Positions 1 through 15,719 of a stretch of 64,000 nt of DNA are shown here, piece by piece (position 1 is the stretch's first letter; each line of letters opens with the position of its first letter). The position numbers were made by a program, and so were the translations under genes. Source of the stretch: Quadrisphaera sp. INWT6 (GTDB lineage: Bacteria > Actinomycetota > Actinomycetes > Actinomycetales > Quadrisphaeraceae); assembly GCF_015390235.1 (NCBI RefSeq), contig NZ_VUOH01000001.1, positions 992,001-1,056,000 of the forward strand, in the 5' to 3' direction. Under the pieces are notes generated by a model. It saw nothing but the letters and a program-made list of their open reading frames with translations, was not told the DNA's origin and searched no databases.

Positions 1-2640
<2,640 letters not shown>

Positions 2641-2646
2641 CCCCCA

Positions 2647-2697
2647 CCGTGATCATGGACTTCCCGCGCACCTCCCGGCCGTGATCATGGACTTCCC
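2647..2697 (+). repeat. 19-bp direct repeat at the mpg start
   Basis: Two perfect copies of CCGTGATCATGGACTTCCC, at 2647-2665 and 2679-2697, 32 bp apart. The second contains the mpg start. The first opens an 11-codon frame (GTG at 2649) whose TGA at 2682-2684 overlaps the mpg GTG at 2681. This is either a local duplication of the initiation region, giving a tiny leader peptide, or two copies of a dispersed intergenic repeat. Confidence 0.85.
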
Positions 2698-3387
2698 GAA
2701 CACCGCCGCCGTGCCGCGCGCCTTCTTCGACAGGCCGGTGCTGGAGGTCGCCCGCGACCTCCTGGGCCGCGTCGTCGTCCACACCTCCGACGACGGCGAC
2801 GTCGCGGTCCGCCTCACCGAGGTGGAGGCGTACGCGGGGCCGGGTGACCCGGGCTCCCACGCCGCGCGGGGCCGCACCCCGCGGACGGCGGTGATGTTCG
2901 GGCCGCCCGGCCACGCCTACGTCTACTTCAGCTACGGCATGCACTGGTGCGCGAACCTGGTGTGCGGCCCCGAGGGGACGGCGTCCGCCGTCCTCCTGCG
3001 CGGGGGAGAGGTCGTCGGCGGTCTGGACCTGGCCCGCTCGCGCCGGCCGGCTGCGCGCAGGGACGTCGACCTCGCCCGAGGCCCGGCGCGGCTCGCGGCG
3101 GCGCTGGGCCTCGACAGGGCGCAGGACGGTGCCGACCTGTGCGCCCCCACGTCAGCGCTGCGGGTGCTCGCTGGCGCGGCACCGCCCGTCCCGTCGTCCC
3201 CCCGCCCGGCCGCGGTGACCGGTCCCCGGGTCGGCGTCTCCGGCCCCGGGGGAGACGGGGAGCGGTACCCGTGGCGGTTCTGGCTGCCGGGGAGCCGACC
3301 GTCTCCGCTTACCGCGTGGCGGCGCCGCGGCGCCGTCGGGCAGGCTCTGGCGCGAGCACCACCACCGACGAGGAGAGCACGCAGTGA
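2681..3387 (+). pseudogene. mpg: 3-methyladenine DNA glycosylase (frameshifted near the end)
   Basis: Alkyladenine DNA glycosylase of the AAG/MPG family, which removes alkylated purines in base excision repair. Family motifs include [33 protein letters not shown] (active-site Glu region), [25 protein letters not shown] and PWRFWLPG. After PWRFWLPG the frame is lost at a run of four G (3289-3292). One more G restores EPTVSAYR, the usual C-terminus, and ends at the TGA of 3385-3387, overlapping the tyrS GTG. Left uncorrected, the frame runs to 4300 through tyrS, which is not credible. Corrected length is about 235 aa. The start is uncertain: GTG 2681, ATG 2687 or GTG 2711. The defect is probably a consensus error. 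Confidence 0.85.
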
Positions 3388-4670
3388 CTGGGACCCCCGG
3401 ATCCGGGATCATCGACGAGCTGCGCTGGCGCGGTGTGCTGGCGCAGAGCACCGACGAGGAGGCGCTGCGCGCCGCCCTCGACGCCGGCCCGGTCGTCTTC
3501 TACGTGGGGTTCGACCCGACGGCGCCCAGCCTGCACATGGGCAACCTGGTGCAGCTGGTGACGGCCAAGCGCCTGCAGGACGCCGGCCACACGCCGCTGG
3601 TCCTCGTCGGCGGGTCGACGGGCCTGGTGGGCGACCCGCGCATGAGCGGCGAGCGGGTGCTGAACGACCCGGAGGTCGTGGCGTCCTGGGTGGAGCGCAT
3701 CGCGACGCAGGTGCGCCCGTTCGTCTCCTTCGAGGGCCCGAACGCCGCGCGCCTGGTGAACAACCTCGACTGGACGGCGCCGATGAGCGCCATCGAGTTC
3801 CTCCGCGACGTCGGCAAGCACTTCCGGGTGGGGCGGATGCTCGCCAAGGAGGCGGTGTCGGCGCGGATGGCCTCCGACGAGGGCATCAGCTTCACCGAGT
3901 TCAGCTACCAGATCCTCCAGGGGATGGACTACCTCGAGCTGCACCGCCGCTACGGCTGCGTGCTGCAGACGGGCGGGTCCGACCAGTGGGGCAACATCAC
4001 CAGCGGCGTCGACCTGGTCCACCGCGTCGAGGGCACCTCCGTCCACGCCCTGTCCACGCAGCTCATCACCAAGCCCGACGGCACCAAGTTCGGCAAGACC
4101 GAGTCGGGCACGGTGTGGCTGAGCCCGGAGATGACCAGCCCCTACGCCTTCTACCAGTTCTGGCTGGCCGCGGAGGACGCCGCCGTCGACTGGTACCTGC
4201 GCGTCTTCACCCAGCGCACCCAGGAGGAGCTCGCCGCGCTCGCGGAGGAGACGGCGGCCCGCCCGCAGGCCCGCGCCGCCCAGCGGATGCTCGCCCGTGA
4301 CGTGACCTCCCTGGTGCACGGAGCCGGCACCACGGCGCGCGTGGAGGCGGCCAGCGCCGCGCTGTTCGGCCAGGGGGACCTGGCGGACCTCGACGAGGCG
4401 ACCCTCGGCTCGGCGCTCGCGGAGCTGCCCACCGCCCGGCCCGCGGCGGGGGAGCCCCTGTCGGTGCCGCGCCTGCTGGCGGAGGCCGGCGTCGTGGCCT
4501 CCGCCTCGGCGGGCCGGCGGGCCGTGGCCGAGGGCGGTGCCTACGTGAACAACCAGCGGTGGGACGACGCCGACGCGCCCGTCCCGGCGTCGGAGCTGCT
4601 CCACGGTCGCTGGCTGGTGCTCCGCCGCGGCAAGCGCACGCTGGCGGCCGTCGACGCGCGCCCCGTGTGA
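3384..4670 (+). CDS. tyrS: tyrosyl-tRNA synthetase
   Basis: Charges tRNA-Tyr with tyrosine; class I synthetase, 428 aa, normal length. The HIGH-type motif is HMGN (residues 51-54), and the KMSKS-type loop is KFGKT (about 235-239). Tyrosine-binding elements GGSDQWGNI and [10 protein letters not shown] are present, and a C-terminal S4 RNA-binding domain ends with [14 protein letters not shown]. The GTG start overlaps the frame-corrected end of mpg. The pair mpg-tyrS is conserved in mycobacteria (Rv1688-Rv1689). A strong hairpin follows and separates it from the rRNA operon. Confidence 0.97.
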   Translation: MTGTPGSGIIDELRWRGVLAQSTDEEALRAALDAGPVVFYVGFDPTAPSLHMGNLVQLVTAKRLQDAGHTPLVLVGGSTGLVGDPRMSGERVLNDPEVVASWVERIATQVRPFVSFEGPNAARLVNNLDWTAPMSAIEFLRDVGKHFRVGRMLAKEAVSARMASDEGISFTEFSYQILQGMDYLELHRRYGCVLQTGGSDQWGNITSGVDLVHRVEGTSVHALSTQLITKPDGTKFGKTESGTVWLSPEMTSPYAFYQFWLAAEDAAVDWYLRVFTQRTQEELAALAEETAARPQARAAQRMLARDVTSLVHGAGTTARVEAASAALFGQGDLADLDEATLGSALAELPTARPAAGEPLSVPRLLAEAGVVASASAGRRAVAEGGAYVNNQRWDDADAPVPASELLHGRWLVLRRGKRTLAAVDARPV

Positions 4671-4678
4671 CGCCCGTG

Positions 4679-4714
4679 TGTCCTCCCGGTGACGTGCGCG
4701 TCACCGGGAGGACA
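4679..4714 (+). terminator. terminator hairpin after tyrS
   Basis: Perfect 16-bp inverted repeat, TGTCCTCCCGGTGACG paired across a TGCG loop (4695-4698), starting 9 bases after the tyrS stop. There is no U tract, as is usual in high-GC actinobacteria. It insulates the rrn promoter 20 bases further on. Confidence 0.85.
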
Positions 4715-4733
4715 CGACGGGGGACCCCGGCGT

Positions 4734-4762
4734 TTGACGCTCTCCGGTCCGTCACGTAATGT
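4734..4762 (+). promoter_or_regulatory. rRNA operon promoter
   Basis: TTGACG (4734-4739) and TAATGT (4757-4762) separated by exactly 17 bp: a near-consensus housekeeping-sigma promoter just downstream of the tyrS terminator and about 370 bp before 16S. It is the best -35/-10 pair I see in the window, as expected for an rrn P1. I did not find an equally clear second promoter in the leader. Confidence 0.8.
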
Positions 4763-5131
4763 TCTACTTGTTCGCCCGGCAGGGCGGGCCGGCCCACAGG
4801 GTCTGGCCCGGAGCCGGGGAGCCACCTCGATCAGAACCGGTCGGAAACGACCGGGGTCCAGTCGTGGTTGAATGGAGACATCCCGCTGAACCGGCCGAAA
4901 GGCCCAGTAAGTGGTGTGTGTTCGTTTCTTGAGAACTCAACAGCGTGCCGAATGTCGATGCCATTGCTGGTTGAACCAGCGGTTGGCTCGATGAGATTTT
5001 GACTGATGTCAGTTGTTGATGTCAGCGGATTCATTCGGGTCAGCATCTTTCTCCGCTCTCACCGGTTTCGGTGGGGGTCGGCTTATGCTGTCGGTTTCTC
5101 GCCTTCGGGTGGGTTGCTGGTGGCTAACGCA
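4763..5131 (+). other. rRNA leader with processing sequences
   Basis: Transcribed leader without a gene. At 4837-4854 a perfect 7-bp stem is closed by a GAAA tetraloop. At 4928-4937 lies CTTGAGAACT, repeated before 23S and, slightly changed, before 5S. The segment 4932-4949 can pair with 6905-6922 beyond 16S: AACAGCGTGCC pairs perfectly with GGCACGCTGTT. This is the expected RNase III stem that excises pre-16S RNA. A 9-bp direct repeat TGATGTCAG occurs at 5004 and 5017. Confidence 0.7.
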
Positions 5132-10319
<5,188 letters not shown>

Positions 10320-10449
10320 ACTTCCACCCTTGGGGTGGGTGTCAAAGAGTGAAGAACTGTTGTTCGCGTCCACTGTGCGGTTCCCGAGTCACGGGCGGCC
10401 ATCACCTTTGCGCTTCGGTGTGGTGGGTGGTGCTCGAGAACTCGATAGT
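10320..10449 (+). other. 23S-5S spacer with 23S processing arm
   Basis: The segment 10361-10383 pairs with 7102-7124 upstream of 23S. Its core TCGCGTCCACTGTGC is an exact complement of 7107-7121, and the extended stem is 23 bp with two G-U pairs. It should be the RNase III substrate that frees pre-23S RNA. CTCGAGAACT, close to the element before 16S and 23S, lies just before 5S (10434-10443). Confidence 0.75.
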
Positions 10450-10568
10450 GTTACGGCGGTCATAGCGGTGGGGAAACGCCCGGTCCCATTCCGAACCCGG
10501 AAGCTAAGCCTACCTGCGCCGATGGTACTGCCCGGGGAGCTGGGTGGGAGAGTAGGTCACCGCCGGAC
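10450..10568 (+). rRNA. rrf: 5S ribosomal RNA
   Basis: About 119 nt. It contains GCGGTCATAGCGGTGGGGAA, CATTCCGAACCCGGAAGCTA and GCCGATGGTACTGCCCGGGG, all typical of 5S, and the 5' GGCGG pairs with 3' CCGCC. It is third in the operon and is followed by the operon terminator. Confidence 0.95.
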
Positions 10569-10579
10569 ATCCTTTCGCT

Positions 10580-10635
10580 GAGGGGAGTCGTCTATCCGCA
10601 CGGTTGCGGTAGACGGCTCCCCTCGGTGCTTTTCT
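10580..10635 (+). terminator. rRNA operon terminator
   Basis: Long hairpin: GAGGGGAGTCGTCTATCCGC pairs with GCGGTAGACGGCTCCCCTC with one bulge, followed by GGTGCTTTTCT. It has a short U run, unlike most terminators here, which fits an intrinsic terminator for a strong stable-RNA operon. Confidence 0.88.
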
Positions 10636-10663
10636 CGTGTCTCGACATCCCCAGGAGGACCCC

Positions 10664-12370
10664 GTGCAGGACGACGACCGCAAGCCCAGCTCTGACCGTC
10701 GTGCCAGCGGGCCGTCCAGCCGCCGTGATGGCGACAGCCGTCCCAGCTCGGGTGGGTCCCGGGGCGGTCAGGCACCTCGCTCCGGCGGCGGCTACCAGGG
10801 CCGCTCGTCCGCAGGCGGTGCCCGCGGCGGGCAGCCCGGCCGCTCCGGAGGCGGATTCGGTGGGCGTCCGGCGGGCGGCGGCCGCGACGGCGGTCAGGGT
10901 CGTCCGGCGGGCGGCGGCTACGGCGGCGGTCAGGGTCGTCCGGCTGGCGGCGGCTACAGCGGCCGCCCCGCCGGCGACGGGTACGCCGGGCGATCTGGCG
11001 ACGGTCCCCGCGATGGTCGCTCCACCCGTCCCTCCTCGGGCGGTTCCTCCCAGGGTGGCCGCCCCTCCGGCGGTGGCTACGGCGGTCGCCCCTCCGGTGG
11101 TGGCTACGGCGGTCGCCCCGCTGGCGGCGGCTACGGCAGCCGGGACGCTCAGCAGGGACGTCCCGGGAGCGGAGACCAGGACCGCCGCTCCGGAGGGCCC
11201 GCGCGCGGGGGACAGGCTCCCCGCTCCTACGACGGTGGACCCCAGCGGCGCGACGCCCCCGGGCGCCCCCCGTCGAGCGGTCGTCCTGCCGGCTCCTCCT
11301 GGAGCCGCGATGGGGGCCCCTCTCGCAGCGACCGCGCCCCGCGCACCGGTGCTCCGTCGGGCGGTCCTCGTTCTGGCGCCCCGTCGGGCGGGCGCACGTG
11401 GTCTCCCGGTCGCCCGGCCTCGGGTGGCAGCGCCGCGGGCCGCGGCTCGGTGCGCCAGCAGGCCGACCGCTCCGGTGCTCCCGCGCGTCCGTGGGAGCGC
11501 GACCGCACCGCGCCGTCGTCGCCCCGCCGGGCCACGTCCCGCCGTGACGAGCCGCGCGTGCCGGAGTCCATCACCGGCGCCGAGCTCGACCGCGAGGTCC
11601 GCTCCGACCTGCTGACCCTCACGAAGGACACGGCCAACGCCGTCGCCCGCCACCTCGTGATGGCCGGTCGGCTCATCGACGAGGACCCCGAGGCCGCCTA
11701 CCAGCACGCCGCGGCTGCGGCGAGCCGCGCCGGCCGCATCGGGTCGGTCCGCGAGGCCGCTGGCCTGGCCGCCTACGCCGCCGGCCGCTACGAGGACGCC
11801 CTGCGCGAGCTGCGCACGGCGCGCCGCCTGACCGGCTCCGACGACCACCTGCCGGTGCTCGCCGACTGCGAGCGGGGTCTCGGCCGACCGGAGCGCGCCC
11901 TCGACCTCGCAGCCACCCCGGAGGCGTCCCGCCTCGACGCCTCCGGACGCATCGAGATGCGGATCGTCGCTGCGGGAGCTCGCATCGACCTGGGCCAGGC
12001 CGAGGCCGCTGTCGTCTCTCTGCAGGGTCCCGAGCTCACCAGCCGCGGACGCGAGCCGTGGCGAGCGCGCCTGCTCTCGGCGTACGCCGACGCCCTCGCC
12101 GCCGCCGGTCGCCTGGAGGAGTCGGAGGAGTGGCTGCAGCGCGCAGCCGCCGCCGACCCGTCGGGTGAGACGGGTGCGGCGGAGCGCCTGCGCGGTGACG
12201 TGCGCGAGGACGTCGTCGTGTACGACCTCCTCGAGGACGCCGAGGACGCCGAGGACGCCGAGGACGCCGAGGACGCCGAGGACGCCGAGGACGCCGAGGA
12301 CGCCGAGGACGCCGAGGACGCCGAGGACGCCGCGGACTCCGAGCAGGACGCCGGGAGCGACCAGCGCTGA
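10664..12370 (+). CDS. RGG-rich TPR protein with C-terminal EDA repeats
   Basis: Function unknown; 568 aa. Residues about 10-300 are low complexity: Arg/Gly/Ser/Pro-rich with many GGYGGRP, GGGY and RGG-like units, resembling disordered RNA-binding tails. Residues about 305-510 are Ala-rich helical TPR-like repeats (AAAASRAGRIGSVREAAGLA, AAYAAGRYEDALRELRTARR). Residues 524-556 are eleven perfect EDA repeats, very acidic. The GTG at 10664 is chosen because AGGAGG lies 5 bases upstream; a GTG at 10637 has no such site. It sits directly behind the rRNA terminator and before the tlyA cluster. The position matches the TPR gene Rv1691 only loosely, and RNA binding or condensate formation is inference. 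Confidence 0.75.
   Translation: MQDDDRKPSSDRRASGPSSRRDGDSRPSSGGSRGGQAPRSGGGYQGRSSAGGARGGQPGRSGGGFGGRPAGGGRDGGQGRPAGGGYGGGQGRPAGGGYSGRPAGDGYAGRSGDGPRDGRSTRPSSGGSSQGGRPSGGGYGGRPSGGGYGGRPAGGGYGSRDAQQGRPGSGDQDRRSGGPARGGQAPRSYDGGPQRRDAPGRPPSSGRPAGSSWSRDGGPSRSDRAPRTGAPSGGPRSGAPSGGRTWSPGRPASGGSAAGRGSVRQQADRSGAPARPWERDRTAPSSPRRATSRRDEPRVPESITGAELDREVRSDLLTLTKDTANAVARHLVMAGRLIDEDPEAAYQHAAAAASRAGRIGSVREAAGLAAYAAGRYEDALRELRTARRLTGSDDHLPVLADCERGLGRPERALDLAATPEASRLDASGRIEMRIVAAGARIDLGQAEAAVVSLQGPELTSRGREPWRARLLSAYADALAAAGRLEESEEWLQRAAAADPSGETGAAERLRGDVREDVVVYDLLEDAEDAEDAEDAEDAEDAEDAEDAEDAEDAEDAADSEQDAGSDQR
12233..12331 (+). repeat. 11 x 9-bp tandem repeat (GAGGACGCC)
   Basis: Eleven perfect head-to-tail copies of GAGGACGCC in frame, encoding (Glu-Asp-Ala)11. 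Perfect identity at the DNA level suggests recent slippage expansion, so copy number probably varies between strains. Confidence 0.97.
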
Positions 12371-12412
12371 GCTGATCGCGGGCCCGGCGGCCCACCCCGC
12401 GACGGGGCGTCG

Positions 12413-12418
12413 TACCGT
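12413..12418 (+). promoter_or_regulatory. -10 box, probable leaderless start
   Basis: TACCGT ends 6 bases before the GTG at 12425. Transcription would begin at the start codon; no Shine-Dalgarno is present. Confidence 0.55.
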
Positions 12419-12424
12419 CGCGGG

Positions 12425-12835
12425 GTGGCGAGCGACCCCGGAGCGCCCAGCGGTGGTGCCTACGAGTGGCTGCAGCGCGGGCTCGCGCTGCTCAGCAGCG
12501 GAGACGCGGAGGCGGCTGCCGTGCTGCTCGAACGCGCGAACCGCGACCAGCCGGGCTCGGCGAGCATCCTCGAGGCGCTCGGCAGGGCCCAGTTCGACGC
12601 CGGACGCGTCGGCCAGGCGGCGACCACCTTCGCCGCGCTCGTCGAGACGGCCCCCGACGCCGACTACGCCCACTTCGGCCTCGGCCTGAGCCTGACCCGG
12701 CTCGACAGGTTCCCCGAGGCCGTCGAGCACCTCGCGCTCGCCGTCGCCATGCGACCCGACCGCCCCGAGTACCGCGACACCCTCCACCAGGCCAGAGCAA
12801 CGCTGCGCGCACGCAAGGAGTCCACCGGTGGCTGA
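12425..12835 (+). CDS. small tetratricopeptide-repeat protein
   Basis: 136 aa, made almost entirely of TPR helices: AYEWLQRGLALLSSGDAEAA, SILEALGRAQFDAGRVGQAA, DYAHFGLGLSLTRLDRFPEA and a final VEHLALAVAMRPDRPEYRDT, about three to four units. TPR arrays are protein-docking scaffolds; the partner is not evident. It overlaps the HAD phosphatase start by 8 bases, so the two are translationally coupled. Gene order corresponds to Rv1691 upstream of Rv1692. The GTG start is supported by a TACCGT box 6 bases upstream, giving a likely leaderless mRNA. Confidence 0.85.
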   Translation: MASDPGAPSGGAYEWLQRGLALLSSGDAEAAAVLLERANRDQPGSASILEALGRAQFDAGRVGQAATTFAALVETAPDADYAHFGLGLSLTRLDRFPEAVEHLALAVAMRPDRPEYRDTLHQARATLRARKESTGG

Positions 12836-13877
12836 CACGGGTCGAGCGGTGCTCGCCGACGCCCACGACCTGCTGCTCTTCGACCTCGACGGCGTCGTCT
12901 ACGTCGGTGAGGACGCCGTGCCGGGGGCTGTCGACGCGCTCGCCCGGGCGCACGCCGAGGGACGCGCCGCCGGGTACGCCACCAACAACGCCTCCCGCAC
13001 GCCGCAGGAGGTCTCCGACCACCTGCAGCGGCTGGGCGTCCCGGCTCGCCCCGAGGACGTCACCACCTCCTCCCAGGCGGCGGCGCAGCTCGTCACCGAC
13101 CACCTGGGTGACGGCGCCCGGGTGCTGCCCGTCGGTGGCCCGGGCGTGCGCACGGCCCTGCAGGAGGCCGGCCACGAGCTGGTCGGCCCCGGAGACTCAC
13201 CCGCCGCCGTCGTGCAGGGCTTCGGGCGCCAGGTCGGCTGGGCCGACCTGGCCGACGCCGCGGCCGCGATCCGCGGCGGTGCGCTGTGGGTGGCCACGAA
13301 CACCGACCTGACGCTGCCCACCGAGCGCGGCCCGGCGCCGGGCAACGGCTCGCTGGTGGGCGCGGTGCGCAACGCCGTCGACGTCGACCCGCTGGTGGCG
13401 GGCAAGCCCGAGCCGACGCTCTTCCAGGCCGCCGCCCAGCGGGTGGGTGCCTCGAAGCCGCTGGTCGTGGGCGACCGGCTGGACACGGACGTCGCCGGTG
13501 CGGTCCGCGCCGGCATGACCGGTGCCCTGGTGCTGACCGGGCTGCACGGGGCACCGGAGCTGCTGGCGGCTGACGAGTCCCAGCGCCCCGACCTCGTCCT
13601 GACGTCGCTGGCGGCGCTGCACGCCGCCCCTCCGGCCACCGCCCGCCTCGAGGAGGGCGGGGCGGTCTGCGGTGAGGCGCGCGTCGTCGTCGACGGTGCC
13701 CTTCTCGTCGCGGCTCCGGGCTCTCCCGGCACCGGCGCGCCCCTGGAGGACCTCGCCGACCTCCTGCGCGCGGCGTGCGCCGCGGCGTGGGGCGTCGACG
13801 GCCCCGCGCTCCAGCCCGACGGCGACCTCGCCGCCCTGCTGGAGGAGCTGTCCACCCGCTGCCGCCGCGGGGAGTGA
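12828..13877 (+). CDS. HAD-IIA family sugar/glycerol-phosphate phosphatase
   Basis: NagD-like HAD hydrolase, 349 aa, corresponding in position to Rv1692, which is described as a glycerol-3-phosphate phosphatase. Motif I is LLFDLDGVVYVG with the nucleophilic Asp. Motif II is YATNNASRTPQEV, the HAD-IIA hallmark. Motif III/IV is GKPEPTLFQAAAQ followed by PLVVGDRLDTDVAGAVRAGM. A C2 cap lies between them. A tail of about 80 residues after the HAD core is less conserved. It is coupled to the upstream TPR gene by overlap. The substrate cannot be told from sequence. Confidence 0.9.
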   Translation: MADTGRAVLADAHDLLLFDLDGVVYVGEDAVPGAVDALARAHAEGRAAGYATNNASRTPQEVSDHLQRLGVPARPEDVTTSSQAAAQLVTDHLGDGARVLPVGGPGVRTALQEAGHELVGPGDSPAAVVQGFGRQVGWADLADAAAAIRGGALWVATNTDLTLPTERGPAPGNGSLVGAVRNAVDVDPLVAGKPEPTLFQAAAQRVGASKPLVVGDRLDTDVAGAVRAGMTGALVLTGLHGAPELLAADESQRPDLVLTSLAALHAAPPATARLEEGGAVCGEARVVVDGALLVAAPGSPGTGAPLEDLADLLRAACAAAWGVDGPALQPDGDLAALLEELSTRCRRGE

Positions 13878-13984
13878 GCGTCGGCGCTGGCGGGTAGCGT
13901 GACGACGGCGCCGCGCGAGCACCCCGCGACGACGCGCCGACCAGCCACCACCCGCACGAGCACGGATCCGACAGGAGCGCTGTG

Positions 13985-14692
13985 ATGACCTTCGAGGGAC
14001 TCCGCGGGTACGCGCAGGCCGCGAACGACCTGTCCAGCATCGCCCGGGCCCGGCTCCTGGAGTCGGTGCGCGAGGCGGTGCGCGCCGAGGTCGAGAAGGC
14101 CGGGGCGGCCGTCGGGCTCGCCAGCGCGGAGGAGGTCGCGGTGCTGCGCCGCACCGTCGACCGTCTGCAGCGCCGCGTCGTCGTCCTGGAGGCCGCGGCC
14201 GCCGGCGCGCCGGCTCCGCCGGTGACCACCCCCAGCACGTCGGCGGGGGAGGGCGCCGCTGCCCGCCCCGCCCGCCGTCCCTCGGCCGCGCGCGCCCGCG
14301 CCACCGGTCGGGCCCCCGTGGGAGACCGCCCGCCGGCGGGCGCCTCGCCCCACCGGTCCCGTCCCGCGGCCCCGGCGGCCCCTCCGACCGACGGCGCCGC
14401 GACGCCGGGCCCTGCCGCCGCCGACCAGCGTCCGCAGCCCCCCGCGCCGCGCAGGCGCCGGACCGCCACGAAGCCCGAGACCGCCGAGACCGCCGGGCAG
14501 GACACCGGTCCCGCCGAGGGCGCCAGCACCTCGACGGCCACCGCCGCCGAGCACGGCGTGACGCCCGTCCGCCGTCCCCGGCGCGCTCCCGCGAAGGCGC
14601 CCGTCAAGGCGTCCGCCACGGCGTCGGAGGAGCCCACGGTCGAGGAGCCCGCTGCGGGTGATGACGGGCAGAACGCCGGCGGGCGCCCGTGA
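13985..14692 (+). CDS. hypothetical coiled-coil/Ala-Pro-rich protein
   Basis: 235 aa, unknown function. Residues 1-75 are helical, beginning with TFEGLRGYAQAANDLSSIAR and containing a heptad-like segment EEVAVLRRTVDRLQRRVVVL that should form a coiled coil. The rest is a disordered Ala/Pro/Thr/Arg tail. AGGAGCG at 13973-13979 serves the ATG at 13985; a GTG at 13982 is equally close. It has no M. tuberculosis counterpart between Rv1692 and Rv1693 that I can name. The stop overlaps the next start (GTGA). Confidence 0.7.
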   Translation: MTFEGLRGYAQAANDLSSIARARLLESVREAVRAEVEKAGAAVGLASAEEVAVLRRTVDRLQRRVVVLEAAAAGAPAPPVTTPSTSAGEGAAARPARRPSAARARATGRAPVGDRPPAGASPHRSRPAAPAAPPTDGAATPGPAAADQRPQPPAPRRRRTATKPETAETAGQDTGPAEGASTSTATAAEHGVTPVRRPRRAPAKAPVKASATASEEPTVEEPAAGDDGQNAGGRP

Positions 14693-14865
14693 GCGCCCCG
14701 CTGACCGCGCCCCCCGCTGACCGCCGCACCGGTGACGCCGCCGTCGACGCCGCGCTGGCGGAGCTGACCGGCGCCACCGCCCCGGGGGCCGACCCGCTGG
14801 AGTCCGCACGCGCCCTGGCCACCGCCCACGACGCGCTCCGCGCCCGCCTGGCCGACGCCGGATGA
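14689..14865 (+). CDS. 58-aa conserved small protein (Rv1693-like position)
   Basis: A 58-codon frame that overlaps both neighbours: its GTG overlaps the previous stop (GTGA) and its TGA overlaps the tlyA ATG (ATGA). The sequence starts VSAPLTAPPADRRTGDAAVD and continues with helical AALAELTGATAPGADPLESA. M. tuberculosis has a 58-aa hypothetical, Rv1693, in the same place before tlyA, which makes this a real gene rather than a spacer. Function is unknown; coupling suggests it is made together with TlyA. Confidence 0.75.
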   Translation: MSAPLTAPPADRRTGDAAVDAALAELTGATAPGADPLESARALATAHDALRARLADAG

Positions 14866-15719
14866 GCGCCGTCGCTCGCCGTCAGCGCCTCGACGCCGAG
14901 CTGGTGCGGCGCGGTCTCGCGCGCTCGCGCGAGCACGCGGCCGAGCTGGTGGCCTCGGGCCGAGTGTCGGTGTCCGGCGCCGTCGCCGCCAAGCCCGCCA
15001 CCCAGGTGGAGGCCAGCGCCCCCGTCGTCGTCAGGGAGGACGCCGACGACGCCGGCTGGGCGAGCCGGGGTGCGCACAAGCTCCTCGGCGCGCTGGAGGC
15101 GACCGGCACGCCCGTCGCGGGCCGGCGCTGCCTGGACGCCGGGGCCTCCACGGGGGGCTTCACCGACGTCCTGCTGCGGGCCGGCGCGGCGTCCGTCGTC
15201 GCCGTCGACGTGGGCTACGGCCAGCTGCTGTGGCGGCTGCAGTCCGACGAGCGCGTGCAGGTGCTCGACAGGACCAACGTCCGCGAGCTGACCCCCGAGC
15301 AGGTCGCCCCGGCCCCCGACCTGGTGGTCGCCGACCTGTCCTTCATCTCGCTGCGCCTGGTGCTGCCGGCCCTGTCGGGCGCCGCCGCCCCCGACGCCGA
15401 CCTCCTGCTCATGGTGAAGCCGCAGTTCGAGGTGGGGCGCGAGCGCCTCGGCTCCGGGGGCGTCGTGCGCGACCCGGCGCTGCGCGAGCTGGCGGTCCGC
15501 GACGTGGTCGCCGCCGCCGCAGCGCTGGGGCTGCGGCTGCACGCCTGCGCCGCGAGCCCGCTGCCGGGCCCGAGCGGCAACGTGGAGTACTTCGTGCACC
15601 TGCGCCGCGGCGAGCCGCTGGCGCTCGAGGAGGTCGAGCGGCTCGTGCGCACCGCCGTCGCCGAGGGGCCCGTCGGTGGCGCCACCACCCCGGCCGTCGC
15701 AGCAGGGGGTGCCTCGTGA
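14862..15719 (+). CDS. tlyA: 16S/23S rRNA 2'-O-methyltransferase TlyA
   Basis: Methylates ribose 2'-O of 16S C1409 and 23S C1920 (E. coli numbering); loss gives capreomycin resistance in mycobacteria. 285 aa. The N-terminal S4 RNA-binding domain spans residues 1-60 (RLDAELVRRGLARSREHAAE). The Rossmann SAM site is CLDAGASTGGFTDVLLRAGA (90-109). The K-D-K-E catalytic tetrad is visible as K73 (GAHKL), D158 (ADLSFIS), K186 (MVKPQFE) and E242 (NVEYFVHL). The ATG overlaps the small upstream gene, and the stop overlaps nadK (GTGA). Confidence 0.96.
   Translation: MSAVARRQRLDAELVRRGLARSREHAAELVASGRVSVSGAVAAKPATQVEASAPVVVREDADDAGWASRGAHKLLGALEATGTPVAGRRCLDAGASTGGFTDVLLRAGAASVVAVDVGYGQLLWRLQSDERVQVLDRTNVRELTPEQVAPAPDLVVADLSFISLRLVLPALSGAAAPDADLLLMVKPQFEVGRERLGSGGVVRDPALRELAVRDVVAAAAALGLRLHACAASPLPGPSGNVEYFVHLRRGEPLALEEVERLVRTAVAEGPVGGATTPAVAAGGAS

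Noticed and set aside
12233-12331. Possible CRISPR array
   Set aside because: Nine-bp units without spacers, in frame in a gene.
10592-12838. 748-codon minus-strand frame with (LGV) repeats
   Set aside because: The repeat is the complement of the EDA-coding array; the forward frame has a ribosome site and TPRs.
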